From positions 40,736,191 through 40,800,190 of the forward strand of contig NC_088302.1 of assembly GCF_032854445.1 (NCBI RefSeq): a DNA stretch of 64,000 bases. The letters are read 5' to 3'. The stretch is from Liolophura sinensis (lineage: Eukaryota; Mollusca; Polyplacophora; Chitonida; Chitonidae). The translations under genes were made by a program, and so were the position numbers. Below the pieces are notes generated by a model. The model had not been told where the DNA came from. It saw only the letters and a list, made by a program, of their open reading frames with translations, and did no database searches. Each line of letters begins with the position of its first letter. Positions within the stretch are counted from its first letter, which is position 1. Of this stretch, positions 12,225-25,570 are shown one piece after another.

Positions 12225-14115
12225 CGATCGTGCTGTACACTCTCATACAACACAAACAGACACAAACCCCACGTTTTCCATTATAAGCATATAAGGTAAA
12301 CCTGCAGGAATATCATTTCAGACTATGGTATATTAGATCTTTTTGGCCGAGACCGTTTCGAGTTTGTGAACACAGATATGATCTAGCGGGTATATTGTGA
12401 CAGATTCATCTATGATAAATCACCCTTTAACATAACAACATATTTTCAATCTTTAATATTCCAAGGAAGAGGGCATGGTTATCAAAGAAAAAATTCTAAT
12501 TAACGACTTTGAAAGATGGATTGCTGTGAATGAGTATTATGCTCAGATGGACTGTTGGATGAATATGAAACAAGAGAATCCAGTAAACAGGCCTAACTAT
12601 CGAGTATTACTGAAAACATAAACCACTAGACTTCAAAAGTCACAAGTCAGTAAACACGGCCAGAAAAACACTGGTTCCCAGACTTGGTCACCCACCTTGC
12701 ACAAAAATTATCTGATTTATACTAGTGAAACGCCATACTCATGTTTCACCTGTGTAATGGTGGTCAGTTTTTTGGATAGAGGAAACTGGAGTGACCTTGA
12801 TAAACTGCAGAGACGGTCGCACAAGCGCCGTGATTTAAATATAAATGCGTGATAATCAGTAGGTTGTGGTAATTAATTGTGTTACTTATTAACTCAAACA
12901 ATCTGAAGAATAGTGATAAAGACCATCATGCCCAAGGGCTTACCAGGTGCAAGTATACCCGTTCATCCATATAAATACACACCAGTGAGTAAGTTTGTTC
13001 TTTCTTCATCTCTCTATATTCACATGGGGTATGGTTACTGGTAGTGTGTTAAGCCGAAAAGTACTTTGTAATTAGCAGTGTGTCCTTAATTCAGTTAGCC
13101 ATCCAAGTCAACAAATATATATTGGTTTGTATGAATTAGAGACTTGAAGGCGGTGTTTACGATTTCCAAAAGAAGCAAAATCATGAACACCCACTGGAGT
13201 TTAGGGGTTTAGCACACTTTTCCAGAAATAGGCTGGGGTAGAAGCGGTATGTGTGGGCTGTGAGGGGTGGAGCAGCTACACTCAGATAGTAGACTTACAT
13301 ACCGACATTTACACGTCAATGTCGTCTGTGCAGTTAACGCTGATTAAGGGGACAAATGATATAATATCAACGTACTCGGGCCTCTGGTCTCCGATACAAT
13401 TATCTCTCCTTGGAGAGTAACTCGCTGCCAATCTGGTTTTGTTTGACGACTCCTGCGAAGATAAAGAGTCTTAGATGGCTTCATATTAGAAGGGCAGGTC
13501 TACCGTTGTATGCAAATACCCCGATTATCAACATTTCAGATGTGCGATTTTGTCAGGCCATGTTTTACGTAACATCGAGTCTACAGCAATTTGTCAGAAA
13601 ACATTTCTGATAAAGACAGGAGAAGGTCCCGATACGGATCACTGTAAGACATTTCAGAATACTCAGTAGTTATTCTACGACTGATCTGTTAATTCATCAT
13701 GCGCTACTTTACAAATTTCCACACCTTTGACGTTCTGGGACAATGGATACTTGCTTATGATTTTCTACTGATCATCTGTATTTATCCACTTGATTGGTGT
13801 TTTGCGCCGTACTCGAGTAAGAATATTTTACTTACAGCATTATGGTGGGCGCAGATCCCGGGGAAAACCCATGAGCATCCGCAGGTTCCTGACAGACCTT
13901 CCCAGGTAGGGCAACAGAGGAAGTTAGGATGAGCTAGACCCATAGCGACCACATTGGTGAGCGCCTCCGGTGTCATTGCGCGGCGCTAATGCGTTAAACA
14001 CCTACTGATCATCTTATCAACCAATGTTAAATACATTGAACTCTTTGACTGTTCCTATTTCAAGGTACGTTCTGCAAGGGAACGCCCCAGACGCAAAACT
14101 GAACTATATCAATCT
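12225..14115 (+). repeat. Duplicon copy C (partial)
   Basis: Covers only the middle of the duplicon. It starts in the block seen at 3790 and 18480 and runs through the blocks at 12932-12985 and 13400-13530 to about 14115, where copy D begins. It keeps the 12932-12985 block, which copies B and D have lost. A SINE sits at 13778-14001. The 12000-12225 stretch upstream holds nothing I can identify. Confidence 0.7.
13778..14001 (-). mobile_element. tRNA-derived SINE (type 1) with 13-bp target duplication
   Basis: A diverged minus-strand copy of the same family as 9750-10014. It is flanked by a perfect 13-bp direct repeat, CTACTGATCATCT, at 13765-13777 and 14002-14014. Duplicon copy D carries a single related version (about 19453) with no insertion, so this SINE moved in after the copies separated or was absent from the copy D lineage. 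Confidence 0.93.
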
Positions 14116-15959
14116 TTACTTTTACAGAATTAGCCTCGTCTGTCCACCGGCCTTCGCCTAAAACAGCTAACAAAGTTCCTAAAATGTATAATGCCGGTTG
14201 CATTATAACATTTTCAAACTTTTTAATCATTTTAGCACCATAAAGTATTACAGGTATGTCTGTAGTATGATATTAACGGAATGCAATATTTTAAGTTACT
14301 CTTATTAAATATAGAAAGTTTGTTTTGATTAGCGAACATTCGGCAAAGAATAAACGGTATAGTCCCCTTAACAGGAACACACCAAAACCGTTACAACAAA
14401 TTAAACGTTTAAATCAACTTGACACTTAAACACCTACAAGCAACAATAAGCTCCGTTGAGGACCTTTGGCCAATCCTACTTGATACTAAAGATTATTTGT
14501 CAAAGAAAATCGATCAAGCCTTGAGTAACCAATCAGTCAGACTGCGACCATTACACTGGTAATTTGTTGACGGCAGCCAAAGACCGTTATTTCATCCAAG
14601 CAGTTGTTTATGGGGAACTCAAGCTTCAAATTGTAAAACAGGCGAATATTGCGACAAAAACCAGTATCACTTCTCTGGAAATGGCCCCTGTTTTTCTCCA
14701 GAAGACCGTGCATGTTTATCCAGTGCAAATCTCACACGGTGAAGTTTGTAGAGGAAATAAAAACGCTATTAATGCCGTGTTTTGTTTAGACTTAAATCAA
14801 CTGTATTTTTCCAGACTAAAAAACCATGTGAAAGAATATGACAAGGTGCTTGAAACCAGGCGTCTTTCTGACCTTTTTGGCCTTCTGTTTGCAAGCTGGA
14901 ATCCGCAGCAGTGTAACGTGCGGAAACGGCATTTGTGTTTATGAGATAATAATTGATCAATAAAGCGATACAGCAAGCAAACGCCAAGCCTAAATTATGA
15001 AAGGTGAGAATATTTCCTTACTCGAATCTGCAGTTTAGACGCTCATTTTATGAACAAGTGGAACAGTTTGTGTGACGAAGATAAAGAGAACTCATGACAG
15101 TTACATCAGAAAGTGAAGCAAAGGCCACTGTATTTCAACACGATAGTACAGTGGTTCCATTCTCCAGACTGTATAATGTACAAACTGGACATAAAACGCA
15201 AGTTCTTTTCTTCAATACCTTCAAACAATTGTACAGAATTTCGAGACCTCAGAATCAATTGCTAATTAATCAATGGTTTTGTCTTTTTGTCTTTCACCAA
15301 GCACCATTAAGAAAAGGAGCGGTTGTGAGGCAAGCACCTGGACGTGTGGCTCTCGAGACTCGAACGCTGGTGGCTGCCAATTACTAATGATTAAACGTTA
15401 CCCGGTAAGCTAACAATCTTTGTTCTTGAGAGTCACGACGTCTCTAGCGTGTAGCTAGACATAATGGTAGGAATTACAAAATCCCCCAAAAGCAAACACA
15501 TCCTGTTAAACGGAGGTGAAACAGCCTGGTATTTTTAACACGACGTTTGAGTGATCTGTAGAAATTATGATGGGATCTTGACAGATGATTAGAAAAGGGA
15601 GACAAAGGGAGACGGTATATAAAAATGTACATCACGGATCCTCTACGCTTATCGCATTTTGTTTAACACGTGCATGGCATGTGATAGGGAACTGACTCTT
15701 TTTAATGCTGTGTTCTTAGCGCACGCAAAGTACAGAACATATTATTCACTTCTTGAACGTGGTATTTACATTTGTGGATTAGGCATGAGTTGAACATAAA
15801 GTACTCTCGATTGTGGAATGACTATGGCTTACGGTATCTCACTTACACATGAATTCAACCCACCAAGAATCAAATTACATCCATTTTTATCTTAGTCGTC
15901 AGTCTTACAGAATTTGTCATTAAGAAATGTGGACATGTATTTTTGCGCTTTACATCTGA

Positions 15960-16306
15960 GTGAGTGAGTGAGTATTTGGATTTTAGCGTCGTACTTAACA
16001 ATTTTTCAGTCATGCGACGACGAAGGGAGTCCTTCAAGTGCATGTAATGTGCCTCTTTGTTGCAGGACGGATTTTCACTGCTCTTTCATCTAGTGCTGCT
16101 TCACTGAGACGACTTACCGAAGGCAAGTGAGCCATCTCGCCCGAGCCATTATACTGATACGGATAAACCAGTTGTTGTCCTTTCCCATCAATGCTAAACG
16201 CCAAGCGAAGAAGCTATAACATCCTCTTTTAAAGGTGTCTTAGGAATAACTCAGGATCTGCCGCTTCCGAAGTGGACAGTCTACCAACTGAGCTATCGGG
16301 GCTGGT
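15960..16306 (-). mobile_element. tRNA-derived SINE (type 2) with 14-bp target duplication
   Basis: On the minus strand the element starts near 16306 with a tRNA-like head containing GATAGCTCAGTTGGTAGA. It ends in an AATACTCACTCACTCA tail at 15960. A perfect 14-bp direct repeat, CGCTTTACATCTGA, flanks it (15946-15959 and 16307-16320). Copy B has the empty site near 6381 (GCGCTTTACAACTGAA). This family differs from the type 1 SINE in both head and body. Confidence 0.93.
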
Positions 16307-18357
16307 CGCTTTACATCTGAATTCATACACTTATCCATGTTGTGTGTAAGGCAGCCAAAATCCTCAGTGTTTTTGGATAAACTATTTGGAACAGTGCTTT
16401 CTATAAAGCAAAATTACCACTGCTTTTTTTTGTTTTTTGCCACCTCTTCAACGTCTGTGTAAAGAATCCAAGGACCACTTCATTTCAAATAAACCAGTTG
16501 CACGTAACCTTCGACCTCATTTGTGGACCTGTCCTACCAACACACTACATCCAAAGAAATGTGACTCAGGTGTCCCATCCAGTGCTTCCCCATTGCAGAA
16601 CGATGCTTTTTTTTCACAAAATATTACACACAACTTGAATCATGACACTCGCACAAGTACAACTGCAGGGATTTTCCAGTATACATTCTTCCCAAAGTGC
16701 ACATTCCATTTGAATTTCTGCCAAACGGCCAATAGCCATTGACTTTGAAGGCGAACTTTCCTACGATGAAACTTCAGAAGCTTTGAAAGACTTGATGTTT
16801 TATCAATTACATTTTCATCGTTTTACACGACTATGCGTTTCTCTGCTATTTGTTCTCTCTTTTTTCTTCATGTAATCTGCGAGCTATTGATATACGCTAT
16901 ATTTAGAACGAACTTCACGTGCGCGCTCTGGTTTGGAAGCATCGTGCAGCCCATCGCGCTACCAGATACTACGTAGAGCATTAGAGTACGAAGTACATAC
17001 CTGGATTTTATTGCCCCAAAATAGCCTTTATATGGGGTATATGATAAAAAGATTATCAGTACACTGTGTTGATTGATGCGGGCTTGGTCGATACGGTAAC
17101 ATAACCCCAGAGAACGATGCAGATCAGCACATTGTACTGATAGTCTCTATTTATATTGACAGGTAATATACTTAAGGGGCGGGCAGCTGCTCTTATAAGG
17201 CTGTTACTTTCGATCCTTTTATATGGATTTTACCTGAAAGACAAAGTTCGATTGGGCTGTCTTAGGGTGAGTTTCCTCCTTTGGTTAGAATGTCTTTTGT
17301 ATTCAGGGAACCTCCTCGAAATACTGAACCTACCAGTTGTTTGACGATTGTTAATGCGACTCTGTATGACGACTCTCTTTGACATTTCACACCTAGAAAT
17401 CATTATCCCTGTTTCTTTGTACGGGGCACGTAAAAGGGACTAACGACTTCAAGTGCTGATGTTGTCGCTGACTTCTTTCCGGGTAACACCACACCAGTAC
17501 AGAACTAAGCCTAAACTCTCCAAGTCCCAACTCGTTGACCCCTGTGAACTCGATACTACAATGTCTTTTTCTGTCCCACCACTCTTTGTTCCTCCTGTCT
17601 ATTGATTGAAGCAGTAGAGCTTAGAGGCGAATTAGTGAAGGCCTATTTAGGTAAACATTGATTTATCGATCGATTAAAGGAAGATTTGATTGATAGACGT
17701 AAGGTTAATTCCAAGGGTAGCTGTGCCGGTATATAAGAAATCTGAAAATACAAACAAGCTAAAGAAACATTCTGGTAGCTTGTTTTTCTTCTATTCCTTC
17801 TTCTTTTTTGGAATTTCGGATAGGAATGGTGGTATTGTTTCTGTGTGAGAGAAGACAAATTAACTGGCCAATCATTGCCGGTAAATCCTTCACCTAAAAA
17901 CTTGCGGTACATCGCCACTGTCGTGTCTTAAAACCCTCTATACACTGTGCCAAATACTTCACCTTCCAATTTCAAACATTCCAAAATCCCTCACACTGGA
18001 AGACTGGATCAGTTCGATCTCCTTTCCTGTTTTTCACGCACAGCACCTATTGACCTATTGGCAGTATCGTCTCTGTCCATCTGGCTTTCGTTCGACTTCC
18101 GTTTGTATTCATTTATAGGCATGTAACAAAATCTTCATCCGTTCCAGTAATTGCTTTTTAGGATATCTAGGATTCGTATTTCTTCGTCGCGTCAACCCCA
18201 TGTTCGAATCATGGTATTTTCTCTTTGACCCATAGCCTTAAAGACGAGAAGTAAGAGTATCGAAGAGGGAAATCATGCCTCACATTTGTTTGATTGATTG
18301 TCTTTTTGTTGTTGGGGTAGGTGTTATATTTATTGATCGTCTTGCGCTGCAGCTTTT

Positions 18358-18371
18358 GCCCCCCCCCCCCC
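18358..18371. repeat. Poly-C run
   Basis: An uninterrupted homopolymer run of C lies in duplicon copy D and is absent from copies A and B at the same place. It is a simple repeat with no other feature and a likely site of sequencing length error. Confidence 0.85.
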
Positions 18372-19589
18372 ATATAGGTGATTATTTATGCTTGTGTCTT
18401 CTTCAGTGTATAATGTGCATTCTGATGTGGCCGGGTTATTACGCCCCTTATAGGCAGAATACAATGCCGACTTCAAACTGACACAAGGCCCACGTTTTCT
18501 ATTATGATTTAAGGATAGATTGAAAAGATATAATCGCCAGAGTATCGTTTCAGACTAAGACACATTTAGATGTTCTTTGGAGCCGAGACAGCTGCGGATA
18601 TGTGCACCTTGATATGATCTAGCCTATGAACATTATTACAGCTTCATACATGATGAAGTAGATTTTAACATGCCCATCCTATTTCTTATCATTAGGCTCC
18701 CACAGAGGTGTACATGAGCATCAAAGAGTCACGTAAATAGGACACATATACACGTCAGCTAACGACTTTGAAAAAAGATGGATGCCATGCTTAGATGAGC
18801 TGCTAGATGAAGATGGAACAAGAGAATCTAAGAAATAGGCCTCACAATCGAGTATTAATGGGAACACACATGTAAACCATTAGCCTTGGACGATCACAAG
18901 ACAAATCAGAACACACCGATAGACAAACACTGGTTCCCAACCCTGATTACCCTTCTGGCAAAATAATTAACTCATTCATCGATATTTATATGTTCATGTT
19001 GTCTGTGCAGTTGCCGCTGAGTAATGGAACAAGTTTTACAATGATATGATATCGTATTCAAGCCTCAGGTCTCCAAAACCATTATCTCTCCTTGGAGAGT
19101 AACTCGCTGCCAATCTGGTTTTGTTTGACGACTCCTGCGAAGATAAAGAGTCTTAGATGGCTTCATATTAGAAGGGCAGGTCTACCGTTGTATGCAAATA
19201 ACCCGATTATCAACATTTCAGATGTGCGATTTTGTCAGGCCATGTTTTACGTAACATCGAGTCTACAGAAATTTGTCAGAAAACATTTCTGATAAAGAAT
19301 TGAGAAGGTCCAGATACAGACCACTCCTGGCATTTCAGAATACTCAGTGGTTATTCTACGACGGATCTGTTAATTCACCATGGGCTACCTCTACAGTATA
19401 CTGTACGCCACCTTTGATGTTTGGGTACAGTGGATATTTGAGTATGATGTTCTATTGATCATTGTATCGGTGTTTATAATCGTTTTGTTCAAATCAGTGT
19501 TAGATAAATTGAGCTTCGAAATGTTCCTGTTTCAGAGTGCGTTCTGCAAGGCAACGCCCTGGATGCAAAATTGCACTATATTAACATAA

Positions 19590-19740
19590 ACGCACAACTA
19601 AAAATATACCAAACATGACGTACATTTGAAATATATCAACCAGTAGATACAACTGAAAATATACCAAACATGGCGCACAACTGAAATATATCAACCAGGA
19701 CGCACGACTGAAAATATACCAAACAGGACACACAAGTATA
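19590..19740. repeat. Degenerate 28-bp minisatellite units (copy D)
   Basis: About five imperfect units related to the 10040-10460 array, with GAAAATATACCAAACA alternating with GAAATATATCAACCAG. It occupies the corresponding place in duplicon copy D and looks older or less homogenised than the array in copy B. Confidence 0.8.
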
Positions 19741-20780
19741 AGCCACAGGCCTGGAGGTCGATGTGGGAATTTTGTGATAATGTGTTCGTTATAACTGATC
19801 TTCAGATTACCTTTTGATTTATTTGCCTGTAATTCGTATTGAGCCAATAAATATTTATAGGGCATGTAATTTGTCAACTAAAGCTAATATAATTTGGCTG
19901 TGATCCTTGATAACAGCTTCAATATCTACACCAATCCTACAGCGCCAAGGTAATGGCTTATTGTGATGTCTGACAATCGCCCTCATCATGGAATATGTCT
20001 CTTTATAATGATAATTGTGGGCAAGTAACTGGAAAATATTCTCAAATAATAACCTACTAAAACAGAACTAAAATGAGCTGAAAAATTGACTTTCAAAGAT
20101 GCTTTTGTTTAATTGTCGGACGATCTGATTTTAATCCTGTTCCCATAGCCAGATAAAGGTGATTTCTTACATTTCTCATATGGCTGAGAGTTAGTATTCT
20201 TTATTTTAAACATACTATCCTTCGTGATATGCTTTCGAATGTACTTGAATAGCTATTTGACCCAAGATACTTATCCTTGAGCGCCGTACTCATAGGCCTA
20301 TATCCTTCGGTCAGTGAGATATAAAGTAAAATTTTACTACTACGGTGTTATTCCTCTACATTGTTACTTTATTAATTTCCTTCCTTCAATAGAGCTCTTA
20401 GTTCGAATCTCATACACACCTGTCTGTACAGGTGACTAACAACGCTATAATAATAAAATTTGGGATTAACATTTTGTCGGTTTAGCACAGACTGTAGTGC
20501 TAAAACTTAACCACACCACCAAACGGATTGCCACCAAACGACCTAAGAATCACATGGAGGTCGAAAGCATCCATTTGCCATCTCGCTGTCTCGACCGTGT
20601 CATAATTACATGCACACACGTCTGTTTTTGCTCACAAAACACAAAAACGTGCGATCCGTGCACGTGGGACATATAAAGTATGGAATGTTAAAAAAAAAAC
20701 CGAGCACGTGCAGGTAGCAAATTTGTACATGCAAGTGCCATGAAGTCAAGCAAAAAAGTCCGAAAAAGTCGTGTAACTGT

Positions 20781-22600
20781 GCACACGAGATTTTATTTGT
20801 GTATACGCGTGTTCTGAATAATTTCTCGTAGATAGGCTACGTATGACAGCGGCAAAGTACCTGACAATATTTCTGACTTAAAGTCGCAGACGAGCCAGTA
20901 AAAATTGGACTCGAATTTTTCTTTCTTTTTCTTTCATTCATTTGGCCAGGTGCAGACAAACACGCAAAGTAAGGAGAATCCGTATGTGTGTCTGAAAAAT
21001 ACAGAAGACAAATGTAAGAGGTGCACTCAGTAATTAGGTCATTTGTCGGTGACTGGCATGTTCGTGCTTCTTCAGAGATCTCCTTGACCGTTCGGGGATG
21101 ATTAGCTCACCAAAGTTCATTAGCTATCATTGTTTTTTTGTAGTCGTTATTTTGCATAATCCCCGTTTATTGTCTAAAGTCAATATATACTGAAAGATTT
21201 GGTTTTGTATGTGTAATTAAGACGCACACTACATGTGACCGATCGAGGTCACCCGCCATCTTAATTTGCAATCGTGCAGGCTGCAGAAGATCAGACAGAT
21301 CATATTTGGTAATTTTCGTCTTCTACCATGTAAGTAGGAATCCATAAGTAATGTAAGGACGATGCAATTTTGGTGCGCTGTTGATAGAACTTCGTCTTAT
21401 CAGATGACATTGCGTAAATCAGCAAATTTGATTCTCAAAACAAAGTGTGATTTGTAAACAAGTACGACCTTACCGCAAAATCTCAAGAAATCAGTATTGA
21501 CTTGAGAAGGCTTTATTTTGTGTTTCAAGATGTCTCTTAGAGGTTTAAAAGTAAAATTTGCATTTGAGCTAATAAACACAGAGTTATATATTTGTCGTTA
21601 AAGTACAAACATGGAAATTGTTGTAGAATTCTCGTATGTTGTTTACATTATATTTTCATGTAATACCCGGTACCACTGTAATCCTTACAGAGGATGCCAC
21701 GACCATATAGAGAGTGCATTATGTAAAGTCCTAATGTACCTGTAAGTAGGAAACTATGCCATCAGTATTATTATGTGACTGAAATTCATCAGCATATTTT
21801 AGTTTATTTACTATTGGTTATTACACCGTAGACTAATTGTCTGTCAATGTTTCATTATACCAGATTCAACCAGCTAAGATGATTGTTCTGAACTGCCAGA
21901 CGCTGCATCAGTAGCTGCTTTACTGAATGGGATGCTGTAGCTCTCTTGGGGATGGGTTTTAGAGTTTACCCTCTGGTTAGATAATAATGTGTGTAGATGA
22001 TATTGTTTTTAGAACGAAATGTTACTGTAGTGATGTAGTAGAGGTGCCTGATGTATTATGGTGCATTGTCATAGACTCCACGGAATCAGGATAGGTCCAG
22101 GCAGTTGTTTAATTGTTTTTTGTTTTTTGCTTTTTTCAGTAATTGTCAGTTGTGACAAAACTATCAGTTCTTGAAATGTAGATTAATATTTCTTTAGTTT
22201 TAACATTCAATTAATTAGCACGTTAAATTCAGTTCTACTTATATACAGATAAAGTTGTATTGAAATGTTTTAGGATGTTTAGTGAGTGATCAGTAATAGT
22301 GATGTTTTCACTGATAAAGCATGCTTTGTGTACATGTATAAACAGGTGATTTTAGAACAGAGGTTCTAATTCTATGATAGCTATTCTGGGAATTTTCTTG
22401 TGAATAGGAGTCTGAATATGAATTTGTGTCTATGTATGAAATGCCTTTTCATGATAGACCATTGACTGTGAGTACATCTGGTGTTTATTTTTGTACATTG
22501 CAAAGTTTTTTTTTCTTGCGGTTTCTCCCTCACTTCTGTACAACTCCTCCGTCCACCAACTCCTAATAAACCATAACAGCCTTATCAGATGGTCTTATCA
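20781..22600 (+). other. Unique stretch with a candidate spliced non-coding transcript
   Basis: No frame of useful length. A YY1-type element CCGCCATCTT at 21253-21262, often found at transcription starts, is followed by a strong donor (CCAT|GTAAGTAGG, exon end about 21329). Then come an acceptor (ATCCTTACAG|AGG at 21691), a second donor (GTACCT|GTAAGTAGG, exon end about 21741) and a CCTAATAAACC signal near 22565. The only start codon in the second block gives a ten-codon frame. If transcribed it would be a non-coding RNA or the 5' part of something unseen. Confidence 0.2.
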
Positions 22601-22794
22601 GATGTGTTTATTCCCACACCTTTACACAAACATAATAGCGTTCAGATAATTAATAGTGTAATAAGAAGAGCGGGATTGATATGTCAGGTTTTGAAATCTG
22701 CATAATCTGGATTTATGTACAATATAATACCTGAACAATGACTCAGATCTGATTGCATTATGTTTATTTATGACTATATACAAACCAAGTTTAC

Positions 22795-25570
22795 AGGTGT
22801 GTCTCAGTGATGCACACCCCCTCTATCTGTGTGTCAGGAGTTATGTCGGTGACCATCTGCCCGCACACGCTTATTCCCTGGCACTGGTACACTTGCAGGG
22901 ATCCGTGTCCTCTCACTAGTTGTTTGTCATAGGTTGAACCGGAAAGCTGGTGTTCTTCTCTCACTGGTCAAGCCATGGCTAAATGATAACTTCCTCGAAC
23001 AAGATCTGATAACCGCCTCCCCTTGGTAAGATTTTGCTTTGTCTCGGGATATCTTTAAGCCACAGCATTACCGAAAAGTCTCGGGACCACGCGGCCTTGC
23101 AAACATGCAATCGATGTTGTGCATGTGGTATAAATGGACAGACACAAGGTAAGGAACATGTGTGTTTGGAAAATTTAAAGTCGTGGAGACATCTTCAAGG
23201 GCTAATTTTTATCCGAATCACCTTGATATACTACTACGACAAGTGCATCAGCATTTTAATTAGGATTGCTCTCTTACCCCCTTTGGAACAAAGTTTTTCC
23301 AAACCTACCCCACAGCAATCTCGAACTAGATGTTGTTCGTCACAAAATTACACAACCGAGTTTTATCTTAGTTGCTTTTATAGTAGGCCTACTATATAGA
23401 CATTCACACCCTTAAAGCATAACGCCACATTTCATATTATTTATTTATTTATTTGATTGGTTTTCGTGCTCAAGAATATTTCACTTATAAGAAGGTGGCC
23501 ATCATGATGGTGGGAGAAAACCGGGCAGAGCCTGGAGGAAACCCAACTGGCTTTGGCAACTGGCTGGCAAACCTACCCACGTACGACCGGAGAGAAAGCC
23601 AGCATGAGCTGGACTTGAACTCACAATTACCACACTCCAATTACGGATGCCCTCTCATTTCTCATGTCTTTTGTGTTACTTTCTTTGCTTTACATACTTT
23701 CCAAAAGGCTTTGTTGGTCAAGACTACTGTTTTAGCATTGTGGTGAATCTTAGAAGGAAATTCCAGACTGAAGTAAAACCGCCAAATGACTGTATTGCGC
23801 GGTTTGTGTGCTATCATCCATTTAAAATACCACGTAGTTTTCAGTATTAAATATGAAATTGACCAAGGGTATACATGTATCACGGGCTCTATGTCTTAAT
23901 GCTAACATTTCGTGATAACACAGAGAGACAGAAGCACAGATAGACAAATAACATTGTGTAGAATCTTGCATGTAATTCGTTCACTGTTTCCCGTCACCCG
24001 GACAATGCCCCCACCCACACACTCACACGGGGACATAGAGACCGAGAACATATGTCTCGGGATATCTTTATCGAAGACAGCATCACTCCTGACTGGCATC
24101 TGGTGCACGCAGCAGTCAGACAAATGAAAACGAACAAACCACTGTAGAAAGCTTTCTCGTTGCCAGAACGGTGACCGACTGACATTATCTTAAACAGGCA
24201 GGTGTGCCGAATAAGTTAAGTTACCGAATAAGTTGATATAAAATACCTCTCAGCGACATCCCGCGTTATACGCTAGTAAGACGAAAGCTATAGAATTTCA
24301 TCATAATGTCTTAATGCCTTTTTGATTAAAACTTCGATATGTGGCCAGTATTAAGTTTCCGCGTCTTCATTGTAAAATCTGCACGCAACCTTTGCTATGT
24401 GCTCACACAAGATTTCCAAAATACAACGTTCGCTCGTGGATCGCACGTCAACAATATGATAGCTTGAAAGCGTATTATAAATCTAGTAAATTCAAATGCG
24501 ATCTTCCTTTCTATCGATAATGTATTTGGAATTTCCAACGATCTGTACGATCTGATTAATGCATATATTGTATCTCCATATTTTGACGGAAACGTCGTAA
24601 TTCTTCCAGTATTGTGATTCCGTTTGTTCATCATAACATCTACATATTGAGTTTATTCCGTCTCCACCTGTTCTTTATAATATTCATTGTTAGTTCAGTT
24701 TATGCTGAGGTCCTGAATGTCCCGTCACAAGGTGGACTTACTTTAGTTCTCTTGAATCTTCTGCTTTCAGCCTTTCTTAATATTTACATACCCGGTCAGT
24801 CATTCGCTGATCATCATCACCGGATAACTGGAAAACACTCCAGTTCTACCACAGCGTTGCTACTATACGAACACAGTAATCCTGAAAGACCCGACCAGTT
24901 TAAATGAGACACATTCACAACTACGTGCGTATATCCTTCCCTACTTCGTATAACACGATATATACCAGGATCTCTGAAGTTGACAAGAAGTTCTCGTAAG
25001 TTCTCCCACGCATAAACCTGACAAATTGCAGTGAACTGACTGACTTCGTCTCTTACTGACCATGAAGGAGACTCGTTCCTTATGCAACATAACCGAAAAG
25101 GAGAACCTAGTCGCCATAGACATTACGGATTATTTCAACGTAATTTGTCAGTTAACAGGAAACAAATGTTGTACCCCGCTAATGTCACAGCCTATTCCAT
25201 TGGTCAGTTGGTCAGTGGTGGATTATTTTCCTCATGGCGGCTGTCAGCCGTCTCTGGCAGTTTCTCCATCAACCAGCTCAGCTCAGACCAGCTCTCCGTG
25301 ACCCACACGACTTTGTCAGAAAGGCCAATGTCTGGAAGACCTGCTGCTGTCACAACTGCCAGACCAAAGTTTCCCTTCTCAGGGAGGAGATAATCTGTCA
25401 GCTAGAGGCGCTAATCTCTGCCACTTCTCCAGTCTCAAACGTCAGCTTGGTCAAACACAGAGTAGTCTACTGTTAGATCAGAAATACGTGACATACATAG
25501 ATGCTGACCATGTAGTGACAAGGTCATCTAAAGCCAAGCTCTTGGCTTCACTCTTGTATAAATACCACAC
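22795..25570 (+). repeat. Segmental duplication, copy 1
   Basis: Collinear with 33850-37920. Shared pieces are 22795-22910 (one unit of the 59-bp minisatellite plus flank), 23935-24165 (like 35140-35330), 24190-24290 (like 35368-35440) and 25080-25560 (like 37460-37920). Each copy has its own SINE insertions (23440-23624 here; 35682-35825 and 36255-36441 there). No gene is established in it. A minus-strand frame shared by both copies near 25210-25395 is discussed among the rejected items. Confidence 0.7.
23440..23624 (-). mobile_element. SINE type 1, head missing
   Basis: Minus-strand copy. The ATTT-rich tail and 3' domain (TTGGTTTTCGTGCTCAAGAATATTTCACTT in shortened form) are followed by the body up to the B-box region (GACTTGAACTCAC). 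The tRNA-like 5' part beyond that is absent. Confidence 0.8.

Larger units (their letters stand above)
14116..20780 (+). repeat. Duplicon copy D (most complete copy)
   Basis: Runs from the block matching 560-840 in copy A through to the block matching 11890-11990 in copy B, so it spans nearly the full order of shared segments. It lacks the blocks found at 12720-13290 in copy C. The stretch 16480-17950 is very close to 7210-8660 of copy B, closer than the other shared blocks, which suggests a later exchange or gene conversion. No open frame keeps its reading between the two. Confidence 0.75.

Noticed and set aside
25208-25398. Minus-strand open frame shared with 37550-37762 (starts LTDYL after an acceptor-like CTCTAG; contains FGLAVVTAAGLPDIG) that looked like a duplicated coding exon
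   Set aside because: I compared the two copies codon by codon over about 64 codons. Differences fall almost equally on first, second and third positions (about 11, 11 and 12), which is neutral decay and not protein constraint. The flanking sequence is equally similar, and copy 1 is broken soon after by an 8-bp duplication.
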